Assembly: GCA_934630445.1 (NCBI GenBank)
Contig: CAKTWY010000113.1
Coordinates: 1-8,173 of the forward strand
Reading direction: 5' to 3'
Length of the DNA: 8,173 nucleotides
Source of the DNA: an uncultured Eubacteriales bacterium
GTDB lineage: Bacteria; Bacillota; Clostridia; Oscillospirales; Butyricicoccaceae
Shown: positions 1 through 6,064 of the stretch, in pieces
How the letters are laid out: every line of letters starts with the position of its first letter
Position numbering within the stretch: the first letter of the stretch is position 1
The notes under the pieces: generated by a model
Databases searched by the model: none
What the model was told of the DNA's origin: nothing
Seen by the model: only the letters and a program-made list of their open reading frames with translations
Program-made: the position numbers and the translations under genes

Positions 1-25
1 CAAAAATGGATAACGAAAGATGAAA

Positions 26-59
26 AGCAGTTCCCGGGCCTGTGGGTCCGGGAACTGCT
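26..59 (-). terminator. Rho-independent terminator of the flavin reductase/rubredoxin gene
   Basis: A perfect 12-bp stem (26-37 pairing with 48-59) encloses a 10-nt loop. Read on the minus strand it lies 27 nt after the stop codon at 87 and is followed directly by TTTT. On the plus strand the stem is followed by the T-rich stretch CTCTTTATCTTT, so it could also act weakly in the other direction on whatever lies left of the window. Confidence 0.85.
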
Positions 60-86
60 CTTTATCTTTATGCCGTATTCGTTCTG

Positions 87-737
87 TTATTTGACTTCTT
101 TAAAATGGCTCGCATCCGCGCCGCAGACCGGGCAGCGGAAATCAGGCGGAACGCTCTCCCCTTCATAGATATAGCCGCAGACGTCGCAGACAAATTTCTT
201 CTTGGCCGCGGCGGGCGCTGCCTCCTGCGGCGGCGCGACATAGGTCGGCGCGTTTTTCGGCGCGGTGCCTTTGATGACGGTATGGTAGTAGTCGTATGTC
301 ATGGGCTTGCCCGCGCCCTTTTTTGTATCGATGACGCGCGCAAGAATCACGGTATGCGTTTCCGCATCCGTAGAGGACAGCACCTCGCAGACCAGCGTGC
401 CCGCGCATTGCTCGTCAACCGCCGGTACGCCGCCGATCATACCGTGCGCCACATGCGCAAATTTATCGTAATCCGCGCTCGTATGGAACCCCATTTCCCC
501 AATCACCTGCGCGGGGGTGTCCTCACTCAGGATCGCTGCGGAAAATTTTCCGGCGCGAAAGATCGCGTCATGGGTATAATTGTTTTTATTCATACACAAG
601 GCGATAATCGGGTCCTTGCTTGTGACCTGAAAAACCGTGTTGACAATGCAGCCGCAGGGCTTGCCCGCATCCATGACGGCAATGGCATACAGGCCATAGC
701 TCAGCTTATGCAGGACGGTCGTGTCAAAGGTGCTCAT
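87..737 (-). CDS. hrb: Flavin reductase-like protein with C-terminal rubredoxin (Hrb-like)
   Basis: This 216-aa protein has an FMN-binding flavin reductase domain at about residues 5-155. An Ala/Pro-rich linker (about 165-180) joins it to a C-terminal rubredoxin. The iron ligands are visible as C184-x2-C187-G and C202-P-x-C205-G. Only 14 residues separate the two cysteine pairs, as in rubrerythrin-type rubredoxins and much less than in classical free rubredoxin. The same domain order is known from high-molecular-weight rubredoxin of acetogens, which passes electrons from NAD(P)H to a flavodiiron protein that removes O2 or NO. That role is inferred here, because no flavodiiron gene is in view. 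It is probably cytoplasmic, as no signal peptide is seen. The ATG is preceded by GGAGGG, and the gene appears monocistronic with its own promoter and terminator. Confidence 0.88.
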   Translation of the reverse strand: MSTFDTTVLHKLSYGLYAIAVMDAGKPCGCIVNTVFQVTSKDPIIALCMNKNNYTHDAIFRAGKFSAAILSEDTPAQVIGEMGFHTSADYDKFAHVAHGMIGGVPAVDEQCAGTLVCEVLSSTDAETHTVILARVIDTKKGAGKPMTYDYYHTVIKGTAPKNAPTYVAPPQEAAPAAAKKKFVCDVCGYIYEGESVPPDFRCPVCGADASHFKEVK

Positions 738-757
738 AAACTTCCCTCCAATAAATA

Positions 758-774
758 ATAATAAGAACTATTAT
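758..774. promoter_or_regulatory. Possible operator dyad downstream of the hrb promoter
   Basis: The 6-bp inverted repeat ATAATA/TATTAT with a 5-bp spacer sits just downstream of the predicted transcription start. Its size, AT content and position resemble Fur-family (PerR/Fur) sites, which often control oxygen-defence genes in clostridia. The match to any consensus is loose and the region is AT-rich, so chance is a real alternative. Confidence 0.3.
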
Positions 775-784
775 CGTTTTAATA

Positions 785-813
785 AGTTTACCACTTATTT
801 CTATAAAAGTCAA
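785..813 (-). promoter_or_regulatory. Sigma-A-type promoter of the flavin reductase/rubredoxin gene
   Basis: On the minus strand TTGACT (808-813) is separated by exactly 17 bp from TAAACT (785-790). This gives 5/6 and 4/6 matches to the vegetative consensus in an AT-rich island within GC-rich surroundings. Predicted transcription starts near 778, about 40 nt before the ATG. Confidence 0.65.
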
Positions 814-926
814 GTTGAACGTCTTTGCACTTGACTGCTCCGCGTTGACAGCCCGTAATGAAGCGCCGAAAAAGAGCTGTGCTTCAACACTACAGCCCTT
901 CCATTCCCCTCCTGAAACGGAAAAAT

Positions 927-958
927 GCGCGCCGCAGAATTTTCATTCTGCGGCGCGC
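927..958 (-). terminator. Strong bidirectional hairpin terminator after pilT
   Basis: A perfect 14-bp GC-rich stem (927-940 with 945-958) closes a TTTC loop. On the minus strand it is followed by ATTTTT, and on the plus strand by GCATTTTTT, so it can work both ways. It lies about 124 nt after the pilT stop and is the natural end of the pilus transcript. The stretch between (959-1081) holds no convincing gene. Confidence 0.88.
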
Positions 959-1081
959 GCATTTTTTCTTCCGGAATCGATCGCCGGTCTTGCCGGTGCT
1001 TCCCCACAGCCGCCCTCAAGGACAGGTGTGGATATCTCCCATGCGGCCGATAGACATATCCGCTTGGAACGGCTCTGCCGG

Positions 1082-2134
1082 TCAGACCTTCGATTCCATC
1101 CGCTCGGGATTGGTGCTGTAGCGCACGGCCGTCTCCCGCGAAATGACCCCTTCGTCGTACAGGCGCTTGAGGGAGGTATCCATCGTGACCATCCCCTCCT
1201 TTGCGCCGGAAAGGATTACGCTCTCGACCTGATGGAGCTTCGCCTCCCTGATCATGGTGCGGATAGCGCTGTTCAGGCGCATGATTTCAAACGCGGGCAC
1301 GATGTCGCCCCGCACTGTCGGCAAAAGCTGCTGGGAGACCACGCCCTGCAGCACACCCGCAAGCTGCACGCGGATCTGCTGCTGCTGAGCGGGCGGAAAT
1401 GCGTCGATAATGCGGTCGATGGTATTCGCCGCACCAATGGTGTGCAGCGTCGAAACGACAAGGTGCCCCGTCTCCGCGGCGGTAATGGCGGCCTTGATCG
1501 TCTCATAATCGCGCATCTCGCCGAGAAAAATGACATCTGGCGACTGCCTGAGCGCGGCGCGCAGGGCAGCGTCATAGCTGCAGGTGTCGGTGGAGAGCTC
1601 CCGCTGCGTAACGACGCTCCTGTTGTGCCGGTGCAGATATTCAATCGGATCTTCAATGGTAATGATGTGGCCCTCGCGCTCACGGTTGATGCGGTCAAGC
1701 ATGCACGCCAGCGTCGTCGACTTTCCGCTCCCGGCAGGGCCTGTGACAAGGACCATGCCCTTTGTCAGGTCCGCAAAGGACATGACCGCGTCGGGGATGC
1801 CGATCTCCCTGCGATCCGGCAGCGTAAAGGTTACGACGCGGATCACGGCCGCCAGCGACCCCCTCTGTTTGAAGGTGTTGACGCGAAAGCGCGAAAGACC
1901 CGGCACGGAAAAGGAAAAATCGTCGTCGCCCGCTGCAAGAAGCGCCTCCATCGGCCGCCCGCCGGCCGCGTCATAGATCTCAGAGACGAGCTGCGCCGTA
2001 TCGTCCGGCAGAAGGCGTTCTCCCTCGCGGAAGATGTGCTCGCGGACTTTATACGACACCGGGAGGCCGCCGATGATGAGAATATCGGAAGCCCGGCGCC
2101 CAACGGCCTGTTGTAAAATTTCAAGCAGCTGCAT
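1082..2134 (-). CDS. pilT: Type IV pilus retraction-type ATPase PilT
   Basis: This 350-aa protein has the usual PilT length and is a hexameric secretion-superfamily ATPase that powers pilus disassembly at the inner face of the membrane. All the signature boxes are visible: the N-terminal ASD segment (15-18), Walker A GPAGSGKST (132-140), the Asp box IITIEDPIEY (157-166) with catalytic E161, Walker B with LGEMRD (204-209), and the His box GHLVVSTLHT (223-232). The C-terminal AIRTMIRE (290-297) corresponds to the AIRNLIRE motif that PilT needs for retraction. GEMRD rather than GEIRD also favours PilT over PilB. The ATG has GGGGAGGA seven bases upstream and lies 15 nt after the preceding gene's stop. 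It is the last gene of the pilus cluster, and no PilB accompanies it here. Confidence 0.93.
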   Translation of the reverse strand: MQLLEILQQAVGRRASDILIIGGLPVSYKVREHIFREGERLLPDDTAQLVSEIYDAAGGRPMEALLAAGDDDFSFSVPGLSRFRVNTFKQRGSLAAVIRVVTFTLPDRREIGIPDAVMSFADLTKGMVLVTGPAGSGKSTTLACMLDRINREREGHIITIEDPIEYLHRHNRSVVTQRELSTDTCSYDAALRAALRQSPDVIFLGEMRDYETIKAAITAAETGHLVVSTLHTIGAANTIDRIIDAFPPAQQQQIRVQLAGVLQGVVSQQLLPTVRGDIVPAFEIMRLNSAIRTMIREAKLHQVESVILSGAKEGMVTMDTSLKRLYDEGVISRETAVRYSTNPERMESKV

Positions 2135-2149
2135 ATTGTTCCTCCCCGC

Positions 2150-2629
2150 CTACTCGCCCGGCCACACGGGCAGCGCGTCATCCCCGATCAAAACGCCGTC
2201 ATCCTCAGCGGTGACAACCTCCCACCGCGCACGCGCGGCGCCGTGCGCCGACACCAGGATGACCGTCTCAAGCGACTGCGCGCCATCTTCCCCAACAGGA
2301 ATGGAGAAGGACAGCGCAACGCCGTCCTCCTTTTCAAGCGCGCCTGTAAAAGCCGCATCCTCTGAAAACGCTGCCGAAAGCGCATCCGCATCCGGTGCGG
2401 ACGCTCCGGACGCCGAAAGCGCATCCGCGCGGGCAAAATAAGCCTCCGCCTGATTCGCGGCAACATAATACGCTTTGACATAAGCAGCGTTTTTCTCCGA
2501 CAGGCGCAGGTCCGCCTGCGCAGAGGCGACGGACAGCACTGCGATTGTCAGCAGGCACAGCACCAGAAGGACGCATAAAAGGAGCACGCCGCCCAGGCCC
2601 GGTGAAAACCCGCGTCTTTTCTCTTCCAA
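2150..2629 (-). CDS. PilX-like single-span membrane protein of the pilus cluster
   Basis: A protein of about 159 aa with a short positive N-terminus (EEKRR), one hydrophobic segment at about 13-36, and an extracytoplasmic remainder. The pattern of a Gly-rich entry (GLGG), a long hydrophobic helix and then an Ala-rich helix ending YYVAANQAEAYF resembles PilX/PilV-type minor pilin proteins, whose helix ends in a similar AAEA stretch. This is by pattern only, without the usual glutamate in the helix. A 13-residue unit beginning ADALSA is duplicated (69-74 and 82-87). The start is TTG with GGAGGG six bases upstream, and no better ATG or GTG is seen. It sits 29 nt after the preceding gene and 15 nt before pilT, so it is almost certainly co-transcribed. 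The specific role is unknown. Confidence 0.72.
   Translation of the reverse strand: MEEKRRGFSPGLGGVLLLCVLLVLCLLTIAVLSVASAQADLRLSEKNAAYVKAYYVAANQAEAYFARADALSASGASAPDADALSAAFSEDAAFTGALEKEDGVALSFSIPVGEDGAQSLETVILVSAHGAARARWEVVTAEDDGVLIGDDALPVWPGE
2373..2428. repeat. In-frame 17-bp direct repeat in the PilX-like gene
   Basis: The 17-mer GCCGAAAGCGCATCCGC occurs at 2373-2389 and 2412-2428, 39 bp apart (13 codons). The duplication is therefore in frame and yields the repeated ADALSA peptide. It looks like a recent short tandem duplication in an Ala/Ser-rich spacer. Confidence 0.8.
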
Positions 2630-2658
2630 GCAGCGCCCTCCTCTCCAGGCAAAATGCT

Positions 2659-3033
2659 TCAGCGCGCCTTCGCCGCGCTGAGCGTGTAAATTTCATCTCC
2701 ATCAGCGAATACGCTGATATCCGCCCAGGCCATCCCCTCTTCGGCACGCGCGCTCAGCCGCAGCGTGTAAACTCCGTCCATCACGACGAGCGCGCCGGAC
2801 TCCGCCCGCGCGCCGAGCAGCGCGGCGAGCGTTTCCTCATCGGGCGCGGCGTAAAACGCCTCGGCCGCGCTGCGCGCCGCGGCTGCAGCATACGTAAGAT
2901 CCGCCGAGTCGCGCGTCATCTGCCTTGCACGAACGAACAGCCCTGTGCAGACGGCGGCGCACGCGATAAAAATCAGCACCGCCGCCACTTGCTCGATCAA
3001 AAAAAGCGATGCGGCGGAAAACCTTTTTTTCAT
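2659..3033 (-). CDS. Type IV pilin-like protein with atypical prepilin leader
   Basis: A 124-aa protein with the classic pilin layout: a short basic leader (MKKRF), a hydrophobic helix at about 10-34 starting LFLIEQVAAV with a glutamate at residue 14, and then a small extracellular domain (about 40-124). LFLIE parallels the FTLIE start of mature type IV pilins. If E14 is the conserved Glu+5, the cleavage junction would be S9/L10, with Ser in place of the usual Gly at -1. The ATG overlaps the previous stop as ATGA (3030-3033), implying translational coupling, and a GGAAGGGGG ribosome binding site lies upstream. It is probably a minor pilin or pseudopilin of the same apparatus as PilC and PilT. 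Confidence 0.72.
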   Translation of the reverse strand: MKKRFSAASLFLIEQVAAVLIFIACAAVCTGLFVRARQMTRDSADLTYAAAAARSAAEAFYAAPDEETLAALLGARAESGALVVMDGVYTLRLSARAEEGMAWADISVFADGDEIYTLSAAKAR

Positions 3034-3521
3034 GCTTGCGCCCCCTTCCCGCAGCGGGCGGCCAGATATGTCTCGCTCGTGCGTCCGTCCGTTCCGACAA
3101 GGGATATCTTCAGCAGGCCCTGCACCGGCTCGCTCACACGCAGATCCTGTGCGCTGACAAGCGCCACGCCGCTCTCCGGCGGGAGGTCGAGCCCCTCTTC
3201 GCAGAACAGCTCGCGCAGCGCGCCGTCATAACAGTAAAGATAGGTGACATAGCGCGTGCCGTCAATTTCCTCATAAAGCGCAACGGCCTGCGCACCGGCA
3301 AAGGAAGTCGCCGCAACGCCGCCCGGCGCGTCATTCTGGCGCACCTGATTGGCAATCAGAGAGAGCGCCGTACGGCGCTCATAATTTACCGCCGCGCCGT
3401 CCGCTGCGGAGCGATATACGCCAAGGCCCGCCGTGAGCACACCAAACGCGCAAAGTGCAAAGAGCGCAAAGAGGAGCACGACCGATAAAGACTCCAGCAT
3501 ATGCGCGTTTTTCCGCTTCAT
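3030..3521 (-). CDS. Pilin-like single-span protein, resembles DUF4860
   Basis: A 163-aa protein with a basic N-terminus (MKRKNAH), a hydrophobic helix at about 11-36 preceded by E10, and an extracytoplasmic part containing YERRTALSLIANQVRQND (48-64). This general pattern resembles the DUF4860 proteins found in clostridial type IV pilus clusters; the assignment is from memory of the pattern and is tentative. The ATG at 3521 is preferred because AGGGGGG lies eight bases upstream. An in-frame TTG at 3542 would add seven residues but overlaps that ribosome binding site. The stop overlaps the next gene by ATGA. Three cysteines (C97, C107, C157) lie outside the helix. Role unknown, probably structural in the pilus. 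Confidence 0.72.
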   Translation of the reverse strand: MKRKNAHMLESLSVVLLFALFALCAFGVLTAGLGVYRSAADGAAVNYERRTALSLIANQVRQNDAPGGVAATSFAGAQAVALYEEIDGTRYVTYLYCYDGALRELFCEEGLDLPPESGVALVSAQDLRVSEPVQGLLKISLVGTDGRTSETYLAARCGKGAQA

Positions 3522-3548
3522 CAGGCCTGCCCCCCTTTTCAAATCAGC

Positions 3549-3878
3549 TTATTCGTCCGCTCGGATCAAAACATCGATCTCCGGCATGATGTTCGATGCA
3601 AAAAGCGTGTAATACACCGCGTAGCGCTCCTCGTCGGGCACAACGCCGTAATGCTCTTTCAGATACGACAGATCCGGCGGATAGCGCCCTTCAAGCGCGT
3701 AGCACTGCACCGCGGCGCGGCGCAGGCTCTCGGCCGTGATTTTTGCGCCCTCCCCGGCCGCACGCGCGTCCATAGGGCCGAGCACCCACCACAAAGCCAC
3801 CAGCGCAAGCGCCGCAGCGGCAAGGCCGAGCGCGCGCCGCGCCTCCCGCCTGCGCAGGCTTTTATCTTTTATAAACAA
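3549..3878 (-). CDS. Small membrane-anchored protein of the pilus cluster
   Basis: A protein of about 109 aa with a strongly basic N-terminus (KDKSLRRREARR), one hydrophobic segment at about 17-35, and a compact extracytoplasmic tail. The tail includes AVQCYALEGRYPPDLSYLKE (57-75). Peptides of the type YALEGRYPPDL, with an aromatic residue and a YPP turn after an amphipathic helix, are common in pilin-like proteins, but no family name is certain. The start is chosen as TTG at 3878, which has GAGAGGGGG nine bases upstream and puts the membrane helix at the usual place. An alternative GTG at 3935 gives 128 aa but lacks a visible ribosome binding site. The gene lies between pilC and the DUF4860-like gene in one operon. 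Confidence 0.68.
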   Translation of the reverse strand: MFIKDKSLRRREARRALGLAAAALALVALWWVLGPMDARAAGEGAKITAESLRRAAVQCYALEGRYPPDLSYLKEHYGVVPDEERYAVYYTLFASNIMPEIDVLIRADE

Positions 3879-3960
3879 AGGCGCACGCCCCCTCTCCCCG
3901 CAGCCGCGCGGTCCGCCCTGACGCGGAACGCGCACCCGGTTTTAATCGCAGGAATCGCCC

Positions 3961-5007
3961 CTATCCGATCGCACTCAGAACGCCGGCGAGCGGCAGCATG
4001 ACCGACAAAAGGATCAGCCCGACGATCGCACACAGGACCGCGACCAGGATCGGCTCGACCCTGCCGACCGCGCGGTCAAGGCGGTCGTCGGCATCGTGCC
4101 GGGCGCGCTCGGCGATGTCATCCATCGCCCGCTCAGCGCTGCCCGAGCGCAGGCCCGCCGACAGAAGGCCCGCGTCGACGCCCGTGATAAGCCCTGCCTC
4201 TTCGGCTGCGCGGTCAAGGGATGCGCCGCCCTCGACAAGGCGCTGGCACTCCTGCGCCTGCGCCTGCAGTACGCTGCCCTCCACAAGACCGGCGGCACTG
4301 CGCGCAGCCTCGTCAGCATCAATGCCGCTGGCCAGCATGAGCGCCATCGCTGAAGTATAGCGCGAGAGCATCAGACTTTTCGCCGTGCGCCCGCCGCCGA
4401 AAACACGCAGCAGCCGCCCGCTGTCGCCGCGCAGATAAAAAAAGCCCGCGATCACAGCCGCCGCAAGAGCCAGCGCGAACCACAGCGCATACTGCTCCGC
4501 CGCCCGGCCGAAATTCGTCAGCATCTGTGCCGTCGGTGAAAGCGTTCCGCCCAGATCGCGATATGCCTGCTCAAACATCGGGAGCATACGCGTGACGATG
4601 ACGAACACCACCGCCACGAGGATCAGCACCATCGCCGCGGGATACGCCACCGCGCCCCTCACGCCGCGCACGAGCGCATCCTCGCGCCGGTAATAGGATG
4701 AGAGCGCGCCGAGCACCTCGTCCAGCCGGCCCGAAAGTTCGCCGATGCGGACCATCCCCGTCATATAAGGCGGAAAACGCCCGGATGAGGCGAGCACTTC
4801 GTGCAGCGCCGCACCTTCCCCCATCTCTTTTGTCATCCGGCCGAGAAGCGCCACCTCCTCCTTTGAGGCAGCTTCCTTCTCCATCAAGGCCAGGCCGTCG
4901 GATGGTGCAATGCCCGCCGCAAGCATCATCGAGATGCGCGTGCAAAAAGCCGCCAGTTCATCCGCCGCAAGATATCCTGCTTTTTTGAAACGCTTGTTTT
5001 GCTGCAT
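3961..5007 (-). CDS. pilC: Type IV pilus / type II secretion inner-membrane platform protein PilC (GspF family)
   Basis: A 348-aa polytopic membrane protein with two GspF repeats. Repeat 1 spans about 17-140 and contains the motif PPYMTGMVRIGELSG (79-93) with E90. Repeat 2 spans about 213-340. Membrane segments lie at about 120-142, 174-193 and 317-343. In repeat 2 the usual GExSG is replaced by GLRSG (285-289), so the second half is diverged. PilC is the membrane hub on which the PilB/PilT ATPases act to insert or remove pilins. The ATG at 5007 is preferred over an upstream in-frame start at 5100, because AGGAG lies six bases before it and the extra 31 residues are Cys/Arg-rich and overlap a hairpin. 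It is the first gene of the pilus cluster, and no convincing promoter is seen upstream. Confidence 0.92.
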   Translation of the reverse strand: MQQNKRFKKAGYLAADELAAFCTRISMMLAAGIAPSDGLALMEKEAASKEEVALLGRMTKEMGEGAALHEVLASSGRFPPYMTGMVRIGELSGRLDEVLGALSSYYRREDALVRGVRGAVAYPAAMVLILVAVVFVIVTRMLPMFEQAYRDLGGTLSPTAQMLTNFGRAAEQYALWFALALAAAVIAGFFYLRGDSGRLLRVFGGGRTAKSLMLSRYTSAMALMLASGIDADEAARSAAGLVEGSVLQAQAQECQRLVEGGASLDRAAEEAGLITGVDAGLLSAGLRSGSAERAMDDIAERARHDADDRLDRAVGRVEPILVAVLCAIVGLILLSVMLPLAGVLSAIG

Positions 5008-5040
5008 AAAAAACTCCTGTCCGCACTGCACGCAAAAGCG

Positions 5041-5080
5041 CCGGGCCGCATGCTGCTGCCATCCGCGCCAAGCGGCCCGG
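5041..5080 (-). terminator. GC-rich hairpin between the transglutaminase-like gene and pilC
   Basis: A perfect 9-bp stem, all G and C (5041-5049 with 5072-5080), has a 22-nt loop. On the minus strand it is followed by CGCTTTTGCG, a short and interrupted T tract. It lies 37 nt after the transglutaminase-like stop and about 34 nt before the pilC start. It is best read as a weak terminator or attenuator that lets some transcription pass into the pilus genes. Confidence 0.5.
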
Positions 5081-5117
5081 TCAAGGCCGGAGGTTCCCAA
5101 TCAATTTCTGCCCCGCC

Positions 5118-6026
5118 TCAATACGCGTATTTTGCGGTATAATTTTTCCCGTCGCCCACGTATTTTTTCAGCGCCGCACTCTCCGCCCCGAGGGAGGAGG
5201 CGAACGTCGGGTCCATCAGAGACCAGTTTTTGCCATCAAAGTAGATGAGCTGATCCACCCAGCCGACGCCGTCGATATAGACGTTGAGCCATGCGTGATA
5301 GACCGTTCCCGCATAGCCGACGACAAGCTTGCACGGAATGCCGCCGCTGCGCAGCATGGCGCTCATGAGCGCGGCATAATCAAAGCAAATGCCCTTCTTA
5401 GCCGCAAGCACGGCGTCAATATCGGGCAGATATCCGCTTTTGACAGTGGCGGCGAGCTCGTAGTCATACTTGAGCGTTGCAATGACATAATTGTAAACGC
5501 GGCGCACAGCGTCAAGGTCGTCTTTCGCATCCTTCATCAGCTCCGCGCCCTTTTTCACAGCCTTGGATTCAGCGGTGAAATTCACATACTGGTTGGAATA
5601 GAGGAAGGGCAGAAACTCATTTCTGAGCTTGAGCTCTACCGAGCAGCTGTAGGCCTGGGCATATTTTGTGCCGGAGATGTTCTCAAAAACGCGGACAGTG
5701 TACGTTCCGTCGCCCTCGGTGAGCGGGAACGTCTCCGCCTTCCCGGCGTTGTTCAGATTATAGGTATAGGTGGTTCCGCCCTTTTTCGTGATCTGCACCT
5801 TAATCTTCACGTTCTTACCGCCGGTATAGCGGACGATCAGGTATCCCTCCGTGAGGTTCGACGCGTCGACGGACGCCTTTTCATTCTGATAAACAGTCGT
5901 TCCTGTCGCCTGCGCCGCCTTTTCGGGGATATCCACCTTTGCCAGCGCAGTCGTAGAAAGCGCGCAGAGCATCGCAAGCGTCAGAAGCGCCGCGAGCATT
6001 TTTTTGACTTTCAAATCCTTCTTCAT
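5118..6026 (-). CDS. Secreted transglutaminase-like cysteine protein
   Basis: A 302-aa protein. Residues 1-29 form a signal peptide (basic KKDLKVKK, hydrophobic core, cleavage after TALA). A beta-rich region (about 45-135) follows, and then a transglutaminase-like core (about 160-290). The catalytic triad is visible as C214 in KKGICFDYAAL, H244 in VYHAWLNVY and D272 in SLMDPTF. The family includes papain-fold proteases, cross-linking enzymes and peptidoglycan-linked hydrolases; the substrate cannot be read from sequence, but the enzyme should act outside the membrane. No sortase or SLH anchor is seen. The ATG at 6026 has GGGAG eight bases upstream; a GTG three codons earlier overlaps that site. 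The gene follows the regulator by 38 nt, so the two probably share a transcript. Confidence 0.88.
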   Translation of the reverse strand: MKKDLKVKKMLAALLTLAMLCALSTTALAKVDIPEKAAQATGTTVYQNEKASVDASNLTEGYLIVRYTGGKNVKIKVQITKKGGTTYTYNLNNAGKAETFPLTEGDGTYTVRVFENISGTKYAQAYSCSVELKLRNEFLPFLYSNQYVNFTAESKAVKKGAELMKDAKDDLDAVRRVYNYVIATLKYDYELAATVKSGYLPDIDAVLAAKKGICFDYAALMSAMLRSGGIPCKLVVGYAGTVYHAWLNVYIDGVGWVDQLIYFDGKNWSLMDPTFASSLGAESAALKKYVGDGKNYTAKYAY

Positions 6027-6064
6027 AGCGTTCACTCCCTGCCGTGAGAATCATGGTCAATCCG

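Noticed and set aside
42..758. Plus-strand ORF opposite hrb
   Set aside because: It is antisense to a protein with clear flavin reductase and rubredoxin motifs, and begins inside the terminator hairpin.
810..1019. Minus-strand 69-aa ORF
   Set aside because: It runs straight through the 14-bp terminator hairpin and into the hrb promoter, with no recognisable motif.
1030..1061. Inverted repeat GGATAT / ATATCC after pilT
   Set aside because: Only 6-bp arms with a 20-nt loop and no T tract; the strong terminator follows at 958-927.
815..2116. Long plus-strand ORF opposite pilT
   Set aside because: It is a high-GC antisense shadow. The minus-strand frame has all PilT motifs and a good ribosome binding site, and the plus frame resembles nothing.
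5295..6047. Plus-strand ORF opposite the transglutaminase-like gene
   Set aside because: The minus frame has a signal peptide and catalytic triad; the plus frame is a composition shadow.
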